This document shows positions 40,101 to 53,800 of a stretch of 64,000 nucleotides of DNA, piece after piece. Both the position numbers and the translations under genes were made by a program. The DNA is from Dirofilaria immitis (taxonomy: Eukaryota; Nematoda; Chromadorea; Rhabditida; Onchocercidae). The stretch lies in assembly GCA_024305405.1 (NCBI GenBank), contig JAKNDB010000068.1, forward strand, positions 8,051,501 to 8,115,500, given 5' to 3'. A model generated the notes under the pieces. It searched no databases. It saw only the letters and a program-made list of their open reading frames with translations, and was not told the DNA's origin. The first letter of the stretch is position 1. Every line of letters begins with the position of its first letter.

Positions 40101-41529
40101 CTGCAAATTATTTATAAGAATAAAATATTGATTTGAAATTATCTAACGAATTTTGCACAACCACTCCTACAGCATTCTCTCAAACCATTTAATTTTTTCT
40201 ATTAAATCAATTTAAAACGGACAATGAAATAATTTGCATATGGCATATCAATTGAAATAATTTATGATACATCAGTTCTCGAGTTTAACATAATGATAGT
40301 GTTAATTCAAGACATATGGTGATAACATTTCATCTAATTCCGAAGGAAAATGCAAATGAGTAATTAAAATTTCAGTTGTTTGTCATAAATGGTAGCAGAA
40401 ATGCAAAGGATATTCTTTGAATGCTAAAATATCTTCGCATTTTTGGGAAAAGAATTTGTTAGTTTAATTTTCGGACAGAAAATTTTTTTGGTTATTTTCT
40501 ATTATTTGGCTTTGCTAATTATTTTGCAAGTCATTGTTTCTTTGGCTTTATTAGAGCATCATTTTTTTAATGAGATTAATTATTCTGATATTTTATGCAC
40601 TTTAATGATGGTTTGAAATTGCTGAAGAAATAGCAATTGTTTTGTTTTTCTTGGTTTGTTTTAAGTGGAGTAACGGCTAGCGTAATAACATAGATCTCAT
40701 TCAAAAGCCAAATTTGGTAGAAAATATGGCCGCACAGCAATGATCTATCACATTTACCAATAATACGCGAATGTCCTGCTGATCAAAATTTTAAGACAGA
40801 CATTTCAAATACACATTTATCTTTCCTCGGGCATTGCACATTATTCTTTTTATCCAGAAGATAGAAGAACAGCCAGTATTTCATTCCGCTTGACATTTTT
40901 AATTCAAAAAGAAAACTAATACATTCTATCAAGATTTCCCTACTTTGCTGTTCTCAGATGTAACCATCCTCTAAACTCTATTGAAAAATTATGATCACTA
41001 CCAATTCTTCCCACACAATATGTTTTATATTATTAGCGAGAATAAATTTGTAATCATTTATAGCAAAAAAATAGGACTCCGAACATAATATAATCGATAA
41101 ATATGGTAAACCGTTTGCAAATCACATATCTTCAAAACTAAAAGTATCAGAAATCCTTTCAAAAAAAGTAAAAGTATTACAAATAACTCAAATCGTAATC
41201 AGTGAATAATCATCTGTGAGATAACAGGAATATTAAAACGATGTAAAAATAACAAAACTTATGCAAATTAAAATTTTCTCTAAAAAACATAGAAATTCCT
41301 TTCCAAAAAAAAAAAAAAAAAAGAAATGAAAATACAGATTTAAATAAGTAGAAAGACCAGGTATCAGCTACATACATCGTTTTTTTTAATATTCACCAGC
41401 TAATACCAGAAATCCACCTTAAAATCAATACTTTAATTTTCTAGCCAACAATGATTTGATAAATCAGAAAATTTTGTTATATATATATACAAATATCTGG
41501 TCTAAAATATCGCATTTTGCCAATAAAAT

Positions 41530-42693
41530 TTATGTAGTTTTTGGTTGTATCATGCCACGTGCAACTAGATCTGGAACTTCCACTGCTAACCAAGGTCCTA
41601 ATCCTAGTGAGAAAGCTTGTGCAATTCCAAATTTCGGTACATTTCGAGCCCATAATGGTTTGAAGTGATCCGACAGACAAATTCGTCCTCCTCTGAAGTA
41701 TTGTAAAGTTAAAAAGAAAGAAAAATCACATTATTTTTTGCATCGAATTAAATTATTCCAAGTTTCTAAGATATAACTTACAACTGGATAACAAATAGTA
41801 AGCTTGTAGCAAATGCATAAAAATGATACACTACTTATATTCGACTGAATTCAATAATATATTCATTATCACTAAAATAAAACATAGGTCATTTTTAGAA
41901 TAATGGCCAAAGAAGCAAATTTTTAATTATTACTTTTTCATTGTCATACTTTCCAACAATAACATGTCGAAAGAATAATAATAGAAGCAATTCAAAATGA
42001 AAGCAAGAGAATAAAATTAGAAAATTACTCACCTGTACATCTTCGCAGTTTTACCATCCAGTTCAGGTAATAAAATTTCTGGTGCGGTAGTAGGATATGT
42101 TACGGGAATGTCAAATTCAACATCGAATTCATATCTGAAATGAAAACAAACTGACCTTTAAAATATATTTAATACTTCGGGAAACAGCAGTAGCAATTCT
42201 ACTTACAAATTGCAAAATCAAAAAATAAGAACTATGAAGAATAAAAAAATTTATAATTAAGTACTAATTTACTGAAGAATGATGAATCATCGCACCTGAG
42301 CAAGTTATGATAATGCCAACATTTACCAAACCATTTTGTCCCATCGCTGTTACTTTCCAAACGAAACCAATCCATATCTGCAACCTTGTTGCTGTTGATA
42401 AAAGCTATCAGGGCTTCATATTCTTCTTTCAACCTCTGAAAGTGCAAATTTCATTTTTTTAAAGATACTATTTATAATCATTACCTTACATTCATCTTGG
42501 CAATAGTTACCATTTTGCAATTAGCAGTCACACATCAGATTCCAATCCCAGAACACCGATTACTGACTTAACTTTTCCAAAATTTAAAAAAATGGTGAAC
42601 CTGAACCCATAAATCGCCATCCCGCGGTCCAGCCTTCGTCCTCATCAGCGGAATAGCTTTCAATGCATTCTTTGTTGAGTCATCTAATTCCAT
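41530..42693 (-). CDS. ufc-1: UFC1, E2 conjugating enzyme for UFM1
   Basis: Four minus-strand exons: 42693-42601, 42435-42296, 42134-42033 and 41692-41530, all in phase, giving 165 residues against about 167 in other animals. Family hallmarks in order: [74 protein letters not shown] and [12 protein letters not shown]. The active-site cysteine is the Cys of [10 protein letters not shown], which forms the thioester with UFM1 handed over by UBA5 before UFL1-assisted transfer, mostly to ER-bound ribosomes. The first ATG gives the expected short N-terminal helix ([15 protein letters not shown]). Confidence 0.96.
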
Positions 42694-44767
42694 TTCCTTC
42701 TTTAATATTAGTGAATATTAATGCAAATGAAAATGAATTTTTGCTCGAAGCGAGTTATGTTTCACGACAAAACTTTTGAAAAATTCTGTTCTAGATCTCA
42801 AGAATATTAGACACTATTTGGAATTGTTTATTTGAAAACAAAATCAATCCCCGAAATATTTCAATAAAAGAATGTTAAGTATATATTGTAAAATTGCTAA
42901 ATGAAATTTGAAAATTACACGTGGTACAGTAACTTAAAATATCCAATGAAATAATTTATATAAAAACAACCATAGTCAGATTATCAGTGAAGATAATGAT
43001 ACGGAGAATCTTAGTTTTATCTTAGAAGCTGAAAAATCAGTTTATGGATTATTAATTTCAAAATGCAATATGATATAACATTTTTTCAATAAACATAGAG
43101 AATCATAGATATTGAAAAATTATTATAAATGCGATCTCAAAAAGAAAGAAAAAGAAACAGTAATAATAAAAAAGTTCATTTCGAACGCTCTCCCATCTAA
43201 ATTTCTACTTAAAGCGACCTAAAATGTGTTCATCACTGACTTGATTGCAGTAGAAAAAAATTAATGAGCTTCAAGAAATCATACAAACTATGACCAATCA
43301 GCAGAATTTTTTCAATCTTCACTTTTGTTCAAAAGTCGTAGACATACCTTGGAAACAGAAACAGAAAACATTTAAATATCAGTGAGTATTAGATTAATGT
43401 TAAGCAATTAATTTGAAAAAAAAAGTTATTCATTTTTGTGGTGAACATGAGTTATTATACCTAAATTTATGCAAATACGAAGTGCTTTAGAAACAGATAC
43501 TGTGAAAGATATTTCGCAACGTGACACTAAAACTGTAACCAAATTTCGATAAAAAGAGGCCCAGTAAAAGGATAAGTATGGGAGAAATGATAGTTTTTAT
43601 TCTCAACTGAGAGTACCAATGAAATGAAAACTTACTAATTACGCTGATAAACAAGAACAGATGATCGGAATATAAAATCATATACGTGCGACAGCGCTTC
43701 ATTTACATTTTTTTTTATAGAATCCTTTATAAAACATATTTTAAAACTATGTGAAGTGAAAGGAAATTTCCGAAAATAAGAAAAGCAACAAACAAATTAA
43801 TGCTATATAGTTGAATATCAAGAGTGAGTACGTTTTGTTATACTGAATATCAAAGAATCTGGGAAATGTTAGAATGTAAAAAGAATATATATATCATTAT
43901 ACTTGATAGAAACAAACTGTAAAATTGTCAGTTCAGATTTCACTGGCGGATTATCCAACTGGATGTTGCATTTCCTGCCAATAACATTTTCTGTAAGAAC
44001 CAATTCCCTGCCGCTATCTTGCATGCTTGTCATTTGCAAACATGATACATGCTATTGCATTATCAGTTGCATTTACACAGCTATGCTAAGACTGTATCAA
44101 TTAACACCGTCATGAAAAGAGAAATACAGAAGCTTTGTATGACGAACTTGTCCATGGTTTTGATTTTGTTCGATTGCTTCTAACTTCTTCATAAACCATG
44201 TCTTAAGATGGTATTTCTCGAAGCTAGCCTTTCAGCGCTCTTACTAACTGCATTCTCTCGCAGGCACCTCCGGATGACAATACAAAAATTCCCACCCGAT
44301 TGATAGCTGGATTTAACGATGGTGGTATGGTGCAAGAGGGGACCGTATACGACAGTATCATCAAATTTGAGAGACGGACATGCTATAGAAGTATGTCGGG
44401 TTGATAGAGTACTGGAATGAGCGGTTTTTATATTTTTGTTTTTTTTCTTTATATTTCCGTTTTTTTTTCTTTATATGTCGATATAATATCTTTCTCCACT
44501 TTCCGCTTTTCTTCCATTTACTCCTTCCGTTTTCAATCCTTCATTATGTTTATATGTCTCTTTTTGTGGGATAATCACAATAAAGCTTTTCAATTGCCAC
44601 TAGTCATCTCATCTGTTTTTAAATTCAATGATATGCCGAGAGACGAAAGCACTAAGTACATTTACTAACTAATAAAGGAATGATGTTGATATTTCAGGTA
44701 AAGGAAAGAAGGACAGAATATATTTATCAATTAATAAGAAGAGTATTGTTGTTTCAAATAGGGAAGC
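42694..44767. other. Intergenic region between divergent ufc-1 and dnc-4
   Basis: About 2.1 kb, strongly AT-rich, presumably holding the promoters of both genes. Apart from the coding-like terminal-exon candidate at 44264-44404 no coding segment is supported. The short frames at 43487-43702 and 43903-44115 show no domain or splice support. Confidence 0.5.
44264..44404 (+). other. Coding-like segment, possible terminal exon of an unknown gene
   Basis: A TCTCGCAG acceptor is followed by 46 open codons and a TGA. The translation (starting APPDDNTKIPTRLIAGFNDG and containing VQEGTVYDSIIKFERR) has a balanced composition unlike the surrounding low-complexity frames. I find no partner exon upstream and no family, so it may be a leftover, a missed small gene or chance. 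Confidence 0.25.
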
Positions 44768-47344
44768 ATGACAATATTGTTTTCTATCGATCAAGTAAAG
44801 TATGAATGTAGTTGCGGTGAATGGGAAAGTTTGAATCGTTTGTATTTTTGTCGACACTGTTCCAATATTCGGTGTATGTTATGCATAAGCCAAGAAATGG
44901 ACACATCGTTTTGCCCTTCCTGTCTCGATAACGTATCGACCGGCGAAGCGCGGCAAAAGAAAAATCGATGCTCCAATTGCTACCAATGTCCAATTTGTGG
45001 TGGGTACTTTATGCTGCATAGAATTAAGTTTGATACGAATTCATATTGAAATTATATAATGAGTCTTAATGTTTTTCATAGCTAATGTTTAAACTTTATA
45101 TAATTTAGTATATTTATCAATATCTCTATAACTTTCCATATTTATCAATATTACATGCGTGAGTGCTGTTATACGCGCATCCAACGATACTTATCATTTA
45201 TCATGCAATACGTGTCATTGGACTACGATAGATTCGAATATACCTGATTCTACTTCATCAACAACTTGGCCACAATATCAATTTGAAGATGAGCAATTGC
45301 TATCTGCATTTTTAGAAAGAATGAGGAATTACGCTGCTATCGAAAGGGCTGATCGTGAGCGGCACAAATATTCTAAAAGGTAAAAATATGAAATCGATTT
45401 CCTAATATTTCTTCTACAATTTAAAAATCGAGTGCTGAAGTGCTCATTTAATTCTTCCCTTTTTTTCCAACATTTCTATGACTATAAAGGGATAATATGT
45501 TGTAGAAGATCAAATCTCGGTGTTGTTCTTTCGGATCGTTTTGGTCTTCAGACAATGTATAACCGACGAAAAGCAGCATTAGCTGAACGGACAGAAAAGA
45601 AATTTCCAGTATTAGAACCTACAGATGATATAATACCATTGGATGACTCTATTTTTAACGAGCATGAAATAAGTATTTATTTGCACTACATTTTGCAATA
45701 AGTATTAGAATTTTTCATTCACTTTTTTAAATCATTTACCAATTAAGATAATATAGCTGAGATGCAATCTTTATTTTATTCTTATTTTAAAGATTTTTAT
45801 CATGCACGTTTTATAGCGTTAAAAAATTTTTGTCAGTTAAAGACAGCTACACAATATTGCCATAAAATCACTAGTGAAAAATTAATTCACACAAATTAGG
45901 AAATTCCTGTGCTCATTATTTCTTATATTTTAGATATATTTTGCTTCATGTTAGAACCTTTATTAACAGATTTATCTCTTCTAGATTTAACAAATATTGC
46001 AACTTTGATGCAAGAAGCAAAACAACCTCTTGCGAATGGAAGATCTCTTTTACCGATTAGAACACCTCTGGCTGGACGTCATTCAGTACGTTGCAAACAG
46101 TGTGATCACAGCTTATGCAAGGGGAATACAGTCCCACTTCGATTAAATTCAAGATTCAGGTACTGATTAAATAGTTCATTTCTAAAGAGATAAAAGTTTT
46201 TAGACATATACTATCTATTGTTCTTAGATATCTATCGAGGTTCAGGTGATTTATTTAAGTCGGAATCATTGTCGTTTTATTATAACTTTATAAAGTTATC
46301 TTCTTGGATTTTTTAGGTTTTGGCTGAGAATCATGTGCCCGATATTCGTCTGTCACGTCAAACAGTTCTTATAGGCAATCAGTGGTGTCCACTTTTTCTC
46401 ACTATATCCAATCTCTCCGCAAGTCTTGCAAGCGTTATAATTATTCCCTATAAAATTGAGGATGAATCGTATGTTAAGGTAAATAATTTGATTTTCCATT
46501 TTGAACTTTCAGAGTGTTAAACAACTTATTGACATATTGCATTTAAATAATATGAGTGAGCGACATAGTTCATAATATATGAAAAATGTTCATCTTAATA
46601 ATTCCCTTAGCGTTATATTTTACAGTGCGACTCCTGTTATTGAATTATCTCTACCAAATAGGGATGAAGCGATAGAATGGGATGAAACATTCGAAAAACC
46701 TTCTAATGAAAGTGAAGGGTTGGTTATTTTACCGGTTTTTTTATTGTATCAAAGAACGTATATGATTTCGATCCTTTTGGTAACGTTGAAATAGAATAGA
46801 AGAAACTCTGGTGGAAGTCCGAAGCAATTCTGACGTGCAGATCGATCGTATGACTTTGGTATAGGGAGCGAAAGACTAATAGAACTATTTAGTAGCTGGT
46901 TTCCTCTGAAGTTTCCCTCAGGATATCTGGAGTACGTAATTGAAGCAGTTATATTCGGTAAAGCGAATGATTAGAGGAATTTGGGACGAAACGTCTACAA
47001 CCTATTCTTAAACTTTCATTGAGCATGATATCTTGCTTGCTTAATAAATGAAGCATAGACATTGAATGTTTTGTTTTCAACGAAAAATAAAGTTTCAAGT
47101 TTCTTAAGCTAAAGATTTATTTTTCAGTTTGATTGTATTCAGACGACGACATCGTATTGGCATAAGATTTAATGTATACGCAACTGAAGGTGAGAATAAA
47201 AAATTGGCATTGATTGTTAAATATAATAATTGTAGCAACTCATTCGAACATGGCGTTAATCAAACTTGGCTTCAGCATAAAGTGTGTGTATTTTTGGGAA
47301 TGGCTAAAGCATTAAAGGGATCTGATAGTGCTATAAACGAATAA
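44768..47344 (+). CDS. dnc-4: Dynactin subunit 4 (p62)
   Basis: Seven exons: 44768-45003, 45164-45379, 45506-45672, 45934-46159, 46317-46468, 46626-46718 and 47128-47344, giving about 435 residues (about 460 in mammals). The N-terminal third is the Cys-rich zinc-binding domain: LYFCRHCSNIRCMLC, FCPSCLDNVSTGEARQKKNR, CSNCYQCPICGG and CNTCHW. A central motif RCKQCDHSLCKG is followed by SIKFKIQ and an Ig-like C-terminal half (FRRRHRIGIRFNVYATE). p62 sits at the pointed end of dynactin and helps cargo and cortical targeting of dynein. Exon 4 changes frame inside the G4 run at 46121-46124; one more G restores EYSPTSIKFKIQ, matching human p62, so a base is probably missing. The KANSL2-like gene starts 456 bases downstream on the same strand. 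Confidence 0.93.
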
Positions 47345-47800
47345 TATTTTCATTTTTGAATTGATGCTACACAACTGTTAATATAAATGCACAATTTTTC
47401 TTCGTTCATATGTTTGCAACCCCGGCTTTGCTTTCATCTTTGTAAATTTGCTTTTTATCGCGAATTATTACGGAATAAATGTCTAAAGTGATAAAAGTTG
47501 TTCGCGTACGGTAAAAATCGTTTTGCCTATGATGTGTTTATCTGATTATTGATTATCATGTACAAGATGGGAAAAAGGATAAAGGTTGTTATATTATGCT
47601 TTCATTATTTAGTAATAGTAGAAACTAAATTCAAGTTAAAAAGGATTTGCTGACCGATATTTTTCCTTCTCTCATTTTTCCTTACCCGGACTGTACTTAT
47701 TAAATGTTCCTCATTACTAAAGATAAGCTGTCTTCTAAGCAACTGCATTTACTTCGTTGTAGATTCAGTATGAACTGTTTTGCTTGGTAAAAATTGTACG

Positions 47801-50800
47801 ATGGGAACAAAGACAGGTGACGAAAAGTTTGGGCATGCATTACATGATGATCTCACTTTGTCTGCCATTTGCAAGGTAAGTAAGTTGTGCAGATTCAATT
47901 ATTTTTGCTTTGCAATTCAACAACTGTATCATGATTACCATGTGAATACATGGTCGTGAACTTTCATGGTCTTACGAATCGCTTCAGAAAATAAAACAAA
48001 GGAGAGCGAAGGGAACCGAAGAGTTCGTTTAAGTCGGCGTGCGTGGAAGTATCGGATCGATGATGATGAGGGTGAAAAGAAGCTCGCATGCAACGCTGTG
48101 CATATGTTAGTCGTCGAACGCAGCTGGCATGCAAAAATTATCGCCAATCTTCAGAATTAACAGTCGAAGGTTTCTGTGAAGTGGTAAAATTATTTGCTAA
48201 TAATCTTTCGATCAATATCTCTTAGAGGATTTGCTTATATTCTTACGAAACCTATACACAAAAGTGCAATACACAATAGCTTAATAACTTTATTCAGATT
48301 TTATGATTGTCATATTATTTGTATGACAAGACATATATAATTTAAGAAAGCCCCAATGCTGATTATTTTTAAGCACACTCATTTCTTCCAACAACTGGCG
48401 CAGCATGCCATGAGTGGAGCAGCGTTGTATTGAAAGAACTCTGCTTAATAAATCGGAAGATATATGCGTAATGTGAGATTTTATATCTGTTTGGTTATGA
48501 AGCTTGTTATTTGATAAGGTCGGTGATTTTCGATTTTTGAAAAGAAGTAAACGACTCAAAGGTATAATTTTGATTTGTTGGTAAATAAAAATGAAAAAAT
48601 TGGTCGAAATGCAAAAATTATGTTAAAGTAATCAAAAAAACAATTTTTTAGCACTGACGATGAAACACTGATGACGGTAGATCAATGGGCTTGTGCAGAA
48701 CAAGATTTGTTCAATGATCTTCTTTGGATGACGATGACGAAGATCCTTTGAAGTAATACATGATTTATTATGGAACAATTTGTTCATTTAGTAGTGTGCA
48801 ATTATATAATGTTGATAACTTTAAAAGTTCTCTTGAAAGAAGCGCAGATAAAGTTTTATAATCATATTTTTATTTCTATAAGTTTATGATTAACACTTAA
48901 AATTTTAAACAGAAATGCCGAAGTTTGGACTGATGAAGAAGTAATTCGCTGTCAACTAATTGCTCTTGAACGGAAATTATCTGTCACTCGTGATTTGCGA
49001 AAATTAATAGCCGAAAAAGTACGTCGTCTCACTGTTTCTTACGCCAAGACTATGGAAGACAATAAAAAGAAAGGTAAGTTGTGAAGCATAAGCTTCTCGG
49101 ATTCATTACGTCATATTTTTTGTGAATTCTCTCTTTTCATTTCTGTATTACATCAAATATTTTGAAAAAGTGGATCAATTATTAAATTTAGTTATTCTGA
49201 GGACGAACTCATTTAAATAAATGTATATATATGAAATAGAATCAAACTTTTTAGGAAAAGCAAAAGTGGATGACAGTCGCTTACGAGAAATTCAACTTGC
49301 TAATAAGAGATATCACTCGTATCATTCAGCAAAGAATCAATATATGATGAGAAGACTGAAAGCAAGGCTTGAGTGGGATGGTTCTGAGGAACACAAATTA
49401 GATTATCTTAAAACAGATGATATGAAAGCCACAAAATGCATTTTTTTCATTCCTGAAGTAAAAATGCATTTTTTCATTCCTGAGTTTTTGTTTGTCGAAA
49501 ATTTAGAACTTGTATTAGAAAAATTAAGTGCACATCAACTTTATGGAGTGCTTAGCCATTTATATTGTTTTAGGCGTCTAAATCTGCTCGTTATTGAGTA
49601 TGCCTAAATTCTGAATATAATTCTATTTTTAAATAATTGATATTTTTAGAACAGCGTTGTGCCAAATGGCAAGTATTACGAAACACTTACTAGAACAATT
49701 TCTAAAAGAAACGAAGAGTCAATTGAAAAGAATGTGGAGCATGATTCTTATGTTACTATCCAAAGTCTATTAAACAAATTATGTGAACAGATCGAGCAAG
49801 CTTTGGATTCGGAAAAAGATCTGATAAGCACTTCTCCTGAGAATGATAATAAAATAGAGATGAAGAAAAATATTGTTGTTCGAGTTGGACACTTCCAAAA
49901 TTGAATCATTGTGTTGTACGTAAGTTTGCAGATCACTCTACTTCATTTGCTTGAAATCTACTTACGCTTTATATTCATCTCATATTTTGCAATTTAGTAC
50001 TTTGGTTAAATTTCTTACCATATATGTTTTTGTTTTTAATTTGAAATATTTCTATTCATTTTTGTAATTTAAGACATTTATGATGATCGTCGTCAACGTC
50101 TCTTTGCACCGTGTACAGAATGTGGTGCCTTAGGTTTGGATTTTGGTGATGGATTGAATTTCTGTTTACGACATATTGGTTAGAACATTTTCCTTACTAT
50201 TTGCTTTAAAAAAATAGCGTTGTTTAACCATTATCTTTTAAAAAATAAGATAGTTATTAGCTCAAAGTATTTTCCTACAGATCGTACTTTTTCAGAAGTC
50301 TTTTATCTACTTTAAGAATTTTTCCTTAATTTCAACAACTCGTATCAAAATTATGGATATTGTAAATAACACAATCTTTTATAGTCTGATTGATTGTCCT
50401 GCTTTCTGTCAGCTTTTCTATTGCAATAATACTTTTTATATGGCTTGTATGTTTAATTTTATAGCTTCTATTGCTTAGTTTACTCTGTAATTATTAAAAA
50501 CAAGTTTTTTTTCTTTAGCTAGAAGAAATCAAGCTTCAGTCGATACTACAGAGCACTGGAAAACAATTACCGTGCAGGAGGGAGTAATTTCAATGAGCAA
50601 TACATCAGATGTCCACGACACATCATCTATTGGACAGGTGCGGTATTTATTTTAATTTGTCTGAGGATTTCATGAAAAATAATACGGAAATACAGAATAT
50701 TATTTATTCTACCTAATATGTGATTTTGCTGTTAATATGGAGTACCTAATTCTATGCACTGTCAAATATAATCCTTAGTACACATCATAATTCTTTTTTA

Positions 50801-53800
50801 AAAGTAGTTTGTTCTATCCTAATCGCCGCTTTCGATGAAAACCTAAATCTTTAGTACTATAATTAGTGTTGGAATCATGTAAGCCTTATGTCATTAAAGT
50901 GACTTCTAGGCACAAAAAGATGTAAGGTGTGATTCGAAGTTATTGGCAGATTGTTCTATTGTTGCTGCTAATGGTGAAGGTCGGTCGATTTCATTTCTTT
51001 TGTTTAATTATTTACGTTCTGAGTTGTATTGTAACATTCGGAGCATTCCATTAACATCAGTATCTTTTGAATATAAAGATTATCAGTATTATCCTCTTTT
51101 TATAGGGTTATTGTATACGTGATGCTAAATTTTACCAGTTGGTAGAACATTGTTGTCGATGTAGTGACAATTTAGTTTATTTAAATATTTTCATATTCAT
51201 TCAGTGTTTTTTCTCTCATGTATTATTACTTTTATTTCTATCTTTTTTTTTTTCATGCGCATAGTATAACGTCAATTCGCGAAGATTATCTTTGATTTTC
51301 CATTGTAAAAAATTATTTGATAACTTATAGGAAATATCGATGAAAGAAATAAGAATTTTCCGATAAAATTTGTTGTCATTGATGAAAGGAAAGATGAGAA
51401 AAGTGGAATTGATGTAAAAATAAATATGCCACCTAAAGGAAATGTGAGGTTTGTATATATGCATATATATATGTTATTCAGATATATGGGATTTTTTTCA
51501 GTTGTTATGTAACTTCAGTTTTTATTTTAACTCTTTATAATTTTGAATTTATTATCTCTTCTAGAGCTTAAATATGCAGTAGTATCAGAATATTTTCGAA
51601 CAGTAAACCATCTCTGGTTCGTTATGAATTTACGTTTCTTGCCTTCATTTATCTTCAAAGATAAATTTCCTCATTTTCAATAAGCTTTGAACTGTATTTC
51701 AGCAATCTTTTTTCTGTTTCAGAAATTCTAGAGATGGATTACTGCAACCTGTATCAATACACAGATCGTGGCAAGAAGAGGATCATTATTCTTGTGCTCG
51801 AACTAGACCGTTTATGACCGAGAATTTTCCCAAAACCAAAATAAGGCCTGCTATGTAGATTGAACATGCAAAATTTATGGATTTTTACTGAAAGCGTCTG
51901 AATCAAATTAGATATATCAAAAATATTTTCTGTTTTTTGTTGGTACATTAATATGTCAAATAATGAAATTAGTGATTTTCAGACGAACTGCTGGGACTCG
52001 GTATTCGCTATCAGATGTCAGGGATTATTTGGGGGTTAGTTTCGATGCACTTTAATTTTAAATCATTTCTTGTCCCTAGCCAACTAATTTATGCATTTTT
52101 CATATTGCTTATTTGAATTGTTTATGAATATATATCGCCTATATCTTCCAGTTTGCTATTTATATGTTGTTATACTGTGATCAGATTTTATACGGAGCAT
52201 TGATTTCTTTCTAATATGTTTTATTGTGCATAAGTTCGTTCTAGACAGAATGTATTTTTTTGCAGGTAATATGTTAAATCCCTCCATATATCGTTCACAA
52301 GAACAGCTGTCGAAATCAATGGTGCATGATCTTTTGAATGGAGGACCAATTAGAGCTGCAGCATCAGCATCACAATTAATTTCTAGAAGAATTGCAGCTC
52401 CAACCACCACTTTTAATTCGAAGATTGGACTCAGAAGGTAATATTAATTTGAACAACTTTTTATGATTAGTTTGGATAAACATATTTCTTTCAGATACAT
52501 ATGCAGACATTTATGGATTTCTAGAAGATCACTTATCAAAAAACATAAATAGATCTATTTAACACTTCAAAAATCTTATCTCTTACATACTAGCAATAAA
52601 TTCATGCTGATGTTATAATTTTAATAGTGCTCATTGACATATTTTCATTTACTCCGATTGTTTTCAAATTTAGCATATATTCAGTCGATGTGCAAATTCA
52701 TATTGCGCTGCATTTTTAGATTGACCGACAAATTAAACTCTATTAATTAAACTTAGTTAGTATGAACAAAAGTTTTGCACTATGAAAAAATTAAATGCAT
52801 TTATACTAGTATTTTTCAACAATGCGAGATTCACAACTTTCCTTTTCAAACATCACACAGTACATTTCAGACCCATCTATAATGCAGTAGTCAGTAAATC
52901 GACTATTGAAGATCCCGAAATGATATCACTAGAACCAGCAAGCAGTGGATTTATTGCATCACCATCGATGAATTTGACATCTGTATCTTCTAGACCTATC
53001 ATACAAAGACCAGTAATTTTTTCTCTTCTTTAAAAATAAGTTATTTTGCTTCTTCAGTGTTGAAAGTAATTTTACAGATCGTATTGCGAAGTCGCACAGG
53101 TATATCATCTCCTGTCCCTAATCAGCCAGTATGTTTACCTTCACGCTATATCGCCACTGTGGGTAAGTTAAAGTCATTAATTCAAAAACTGTTCATCCGA
53201 AGTATGAAGAAAAACTTGATTTTTATTCATCTGTCTTATTAGTTTGTAATTATATTGTTTTTCACTTGTCTTAAAAAATAATAAATATTTATTCAGGTAC
53301 TTCTCGGCCATTACCAAATTGGCGTAACCGTAGTACCATCTCACTGGACAGCAGAATAAGACGGGCACCGGTAAATGTCGTTTTACCTATGGATTATTCT
53401 AATAGGTATTTTTTTTTAATTAAAAATCCGTGACTGTGAAATAAAAGGAAGAAAGATAATTTTGTCTAACTTTTCTTCTGCTTTTATTTTATCTTCTTTG
53501 ATGAGAAAGATCTCATTTGATCGAATGAGTTTCAGACCACCATTGTTAATTCCTTAATTAGTGGGAAGGCATTTACCAGACTGCTTTAATATTTCATTAC
53601 CTATCCAAATTGTGAATTAGGTTATCATAAGAAATACTGCATTGAATACTTTTAAAAAAGAGAAAAATATGTGTAAGGCAAGTAAATCATAGGAGGTTAT
53701 TTAAACATGTAAATTAAAATTAGTTATAGAGTATCAAATCATTTCAATAAATTGTAGACCCGCGAATGCAGTAGCATCTAGAATTGGGCCTTATTTCCGG

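Larger units (their letters stand above)
39715..41529. other. Region between the second Rieske gene and ufc-1
   Basis: About 1.8 kb. It contains a perfect 34-base tandem repeat, one exon-like segment on the minus strand (40100-40052), and an A-rich run near 41306-41322. No other coding segment is supported. It should contain the promoter or trans-splice region of the second Rieske gene. Confidence 0.5.

Noticed and set aside
41300..41330. Poly-A run as a retroposon tail
   Set aside because: No upstream element body or target-site duplication; similar A-runs are common in this AT-rich sequence.
48290..48559. 89-codon minus-strand frame as a gene
   Set aside because: It lies opposite a region where the plus strand shows broken KANSL2-like coding sequence and has no domain of its own.
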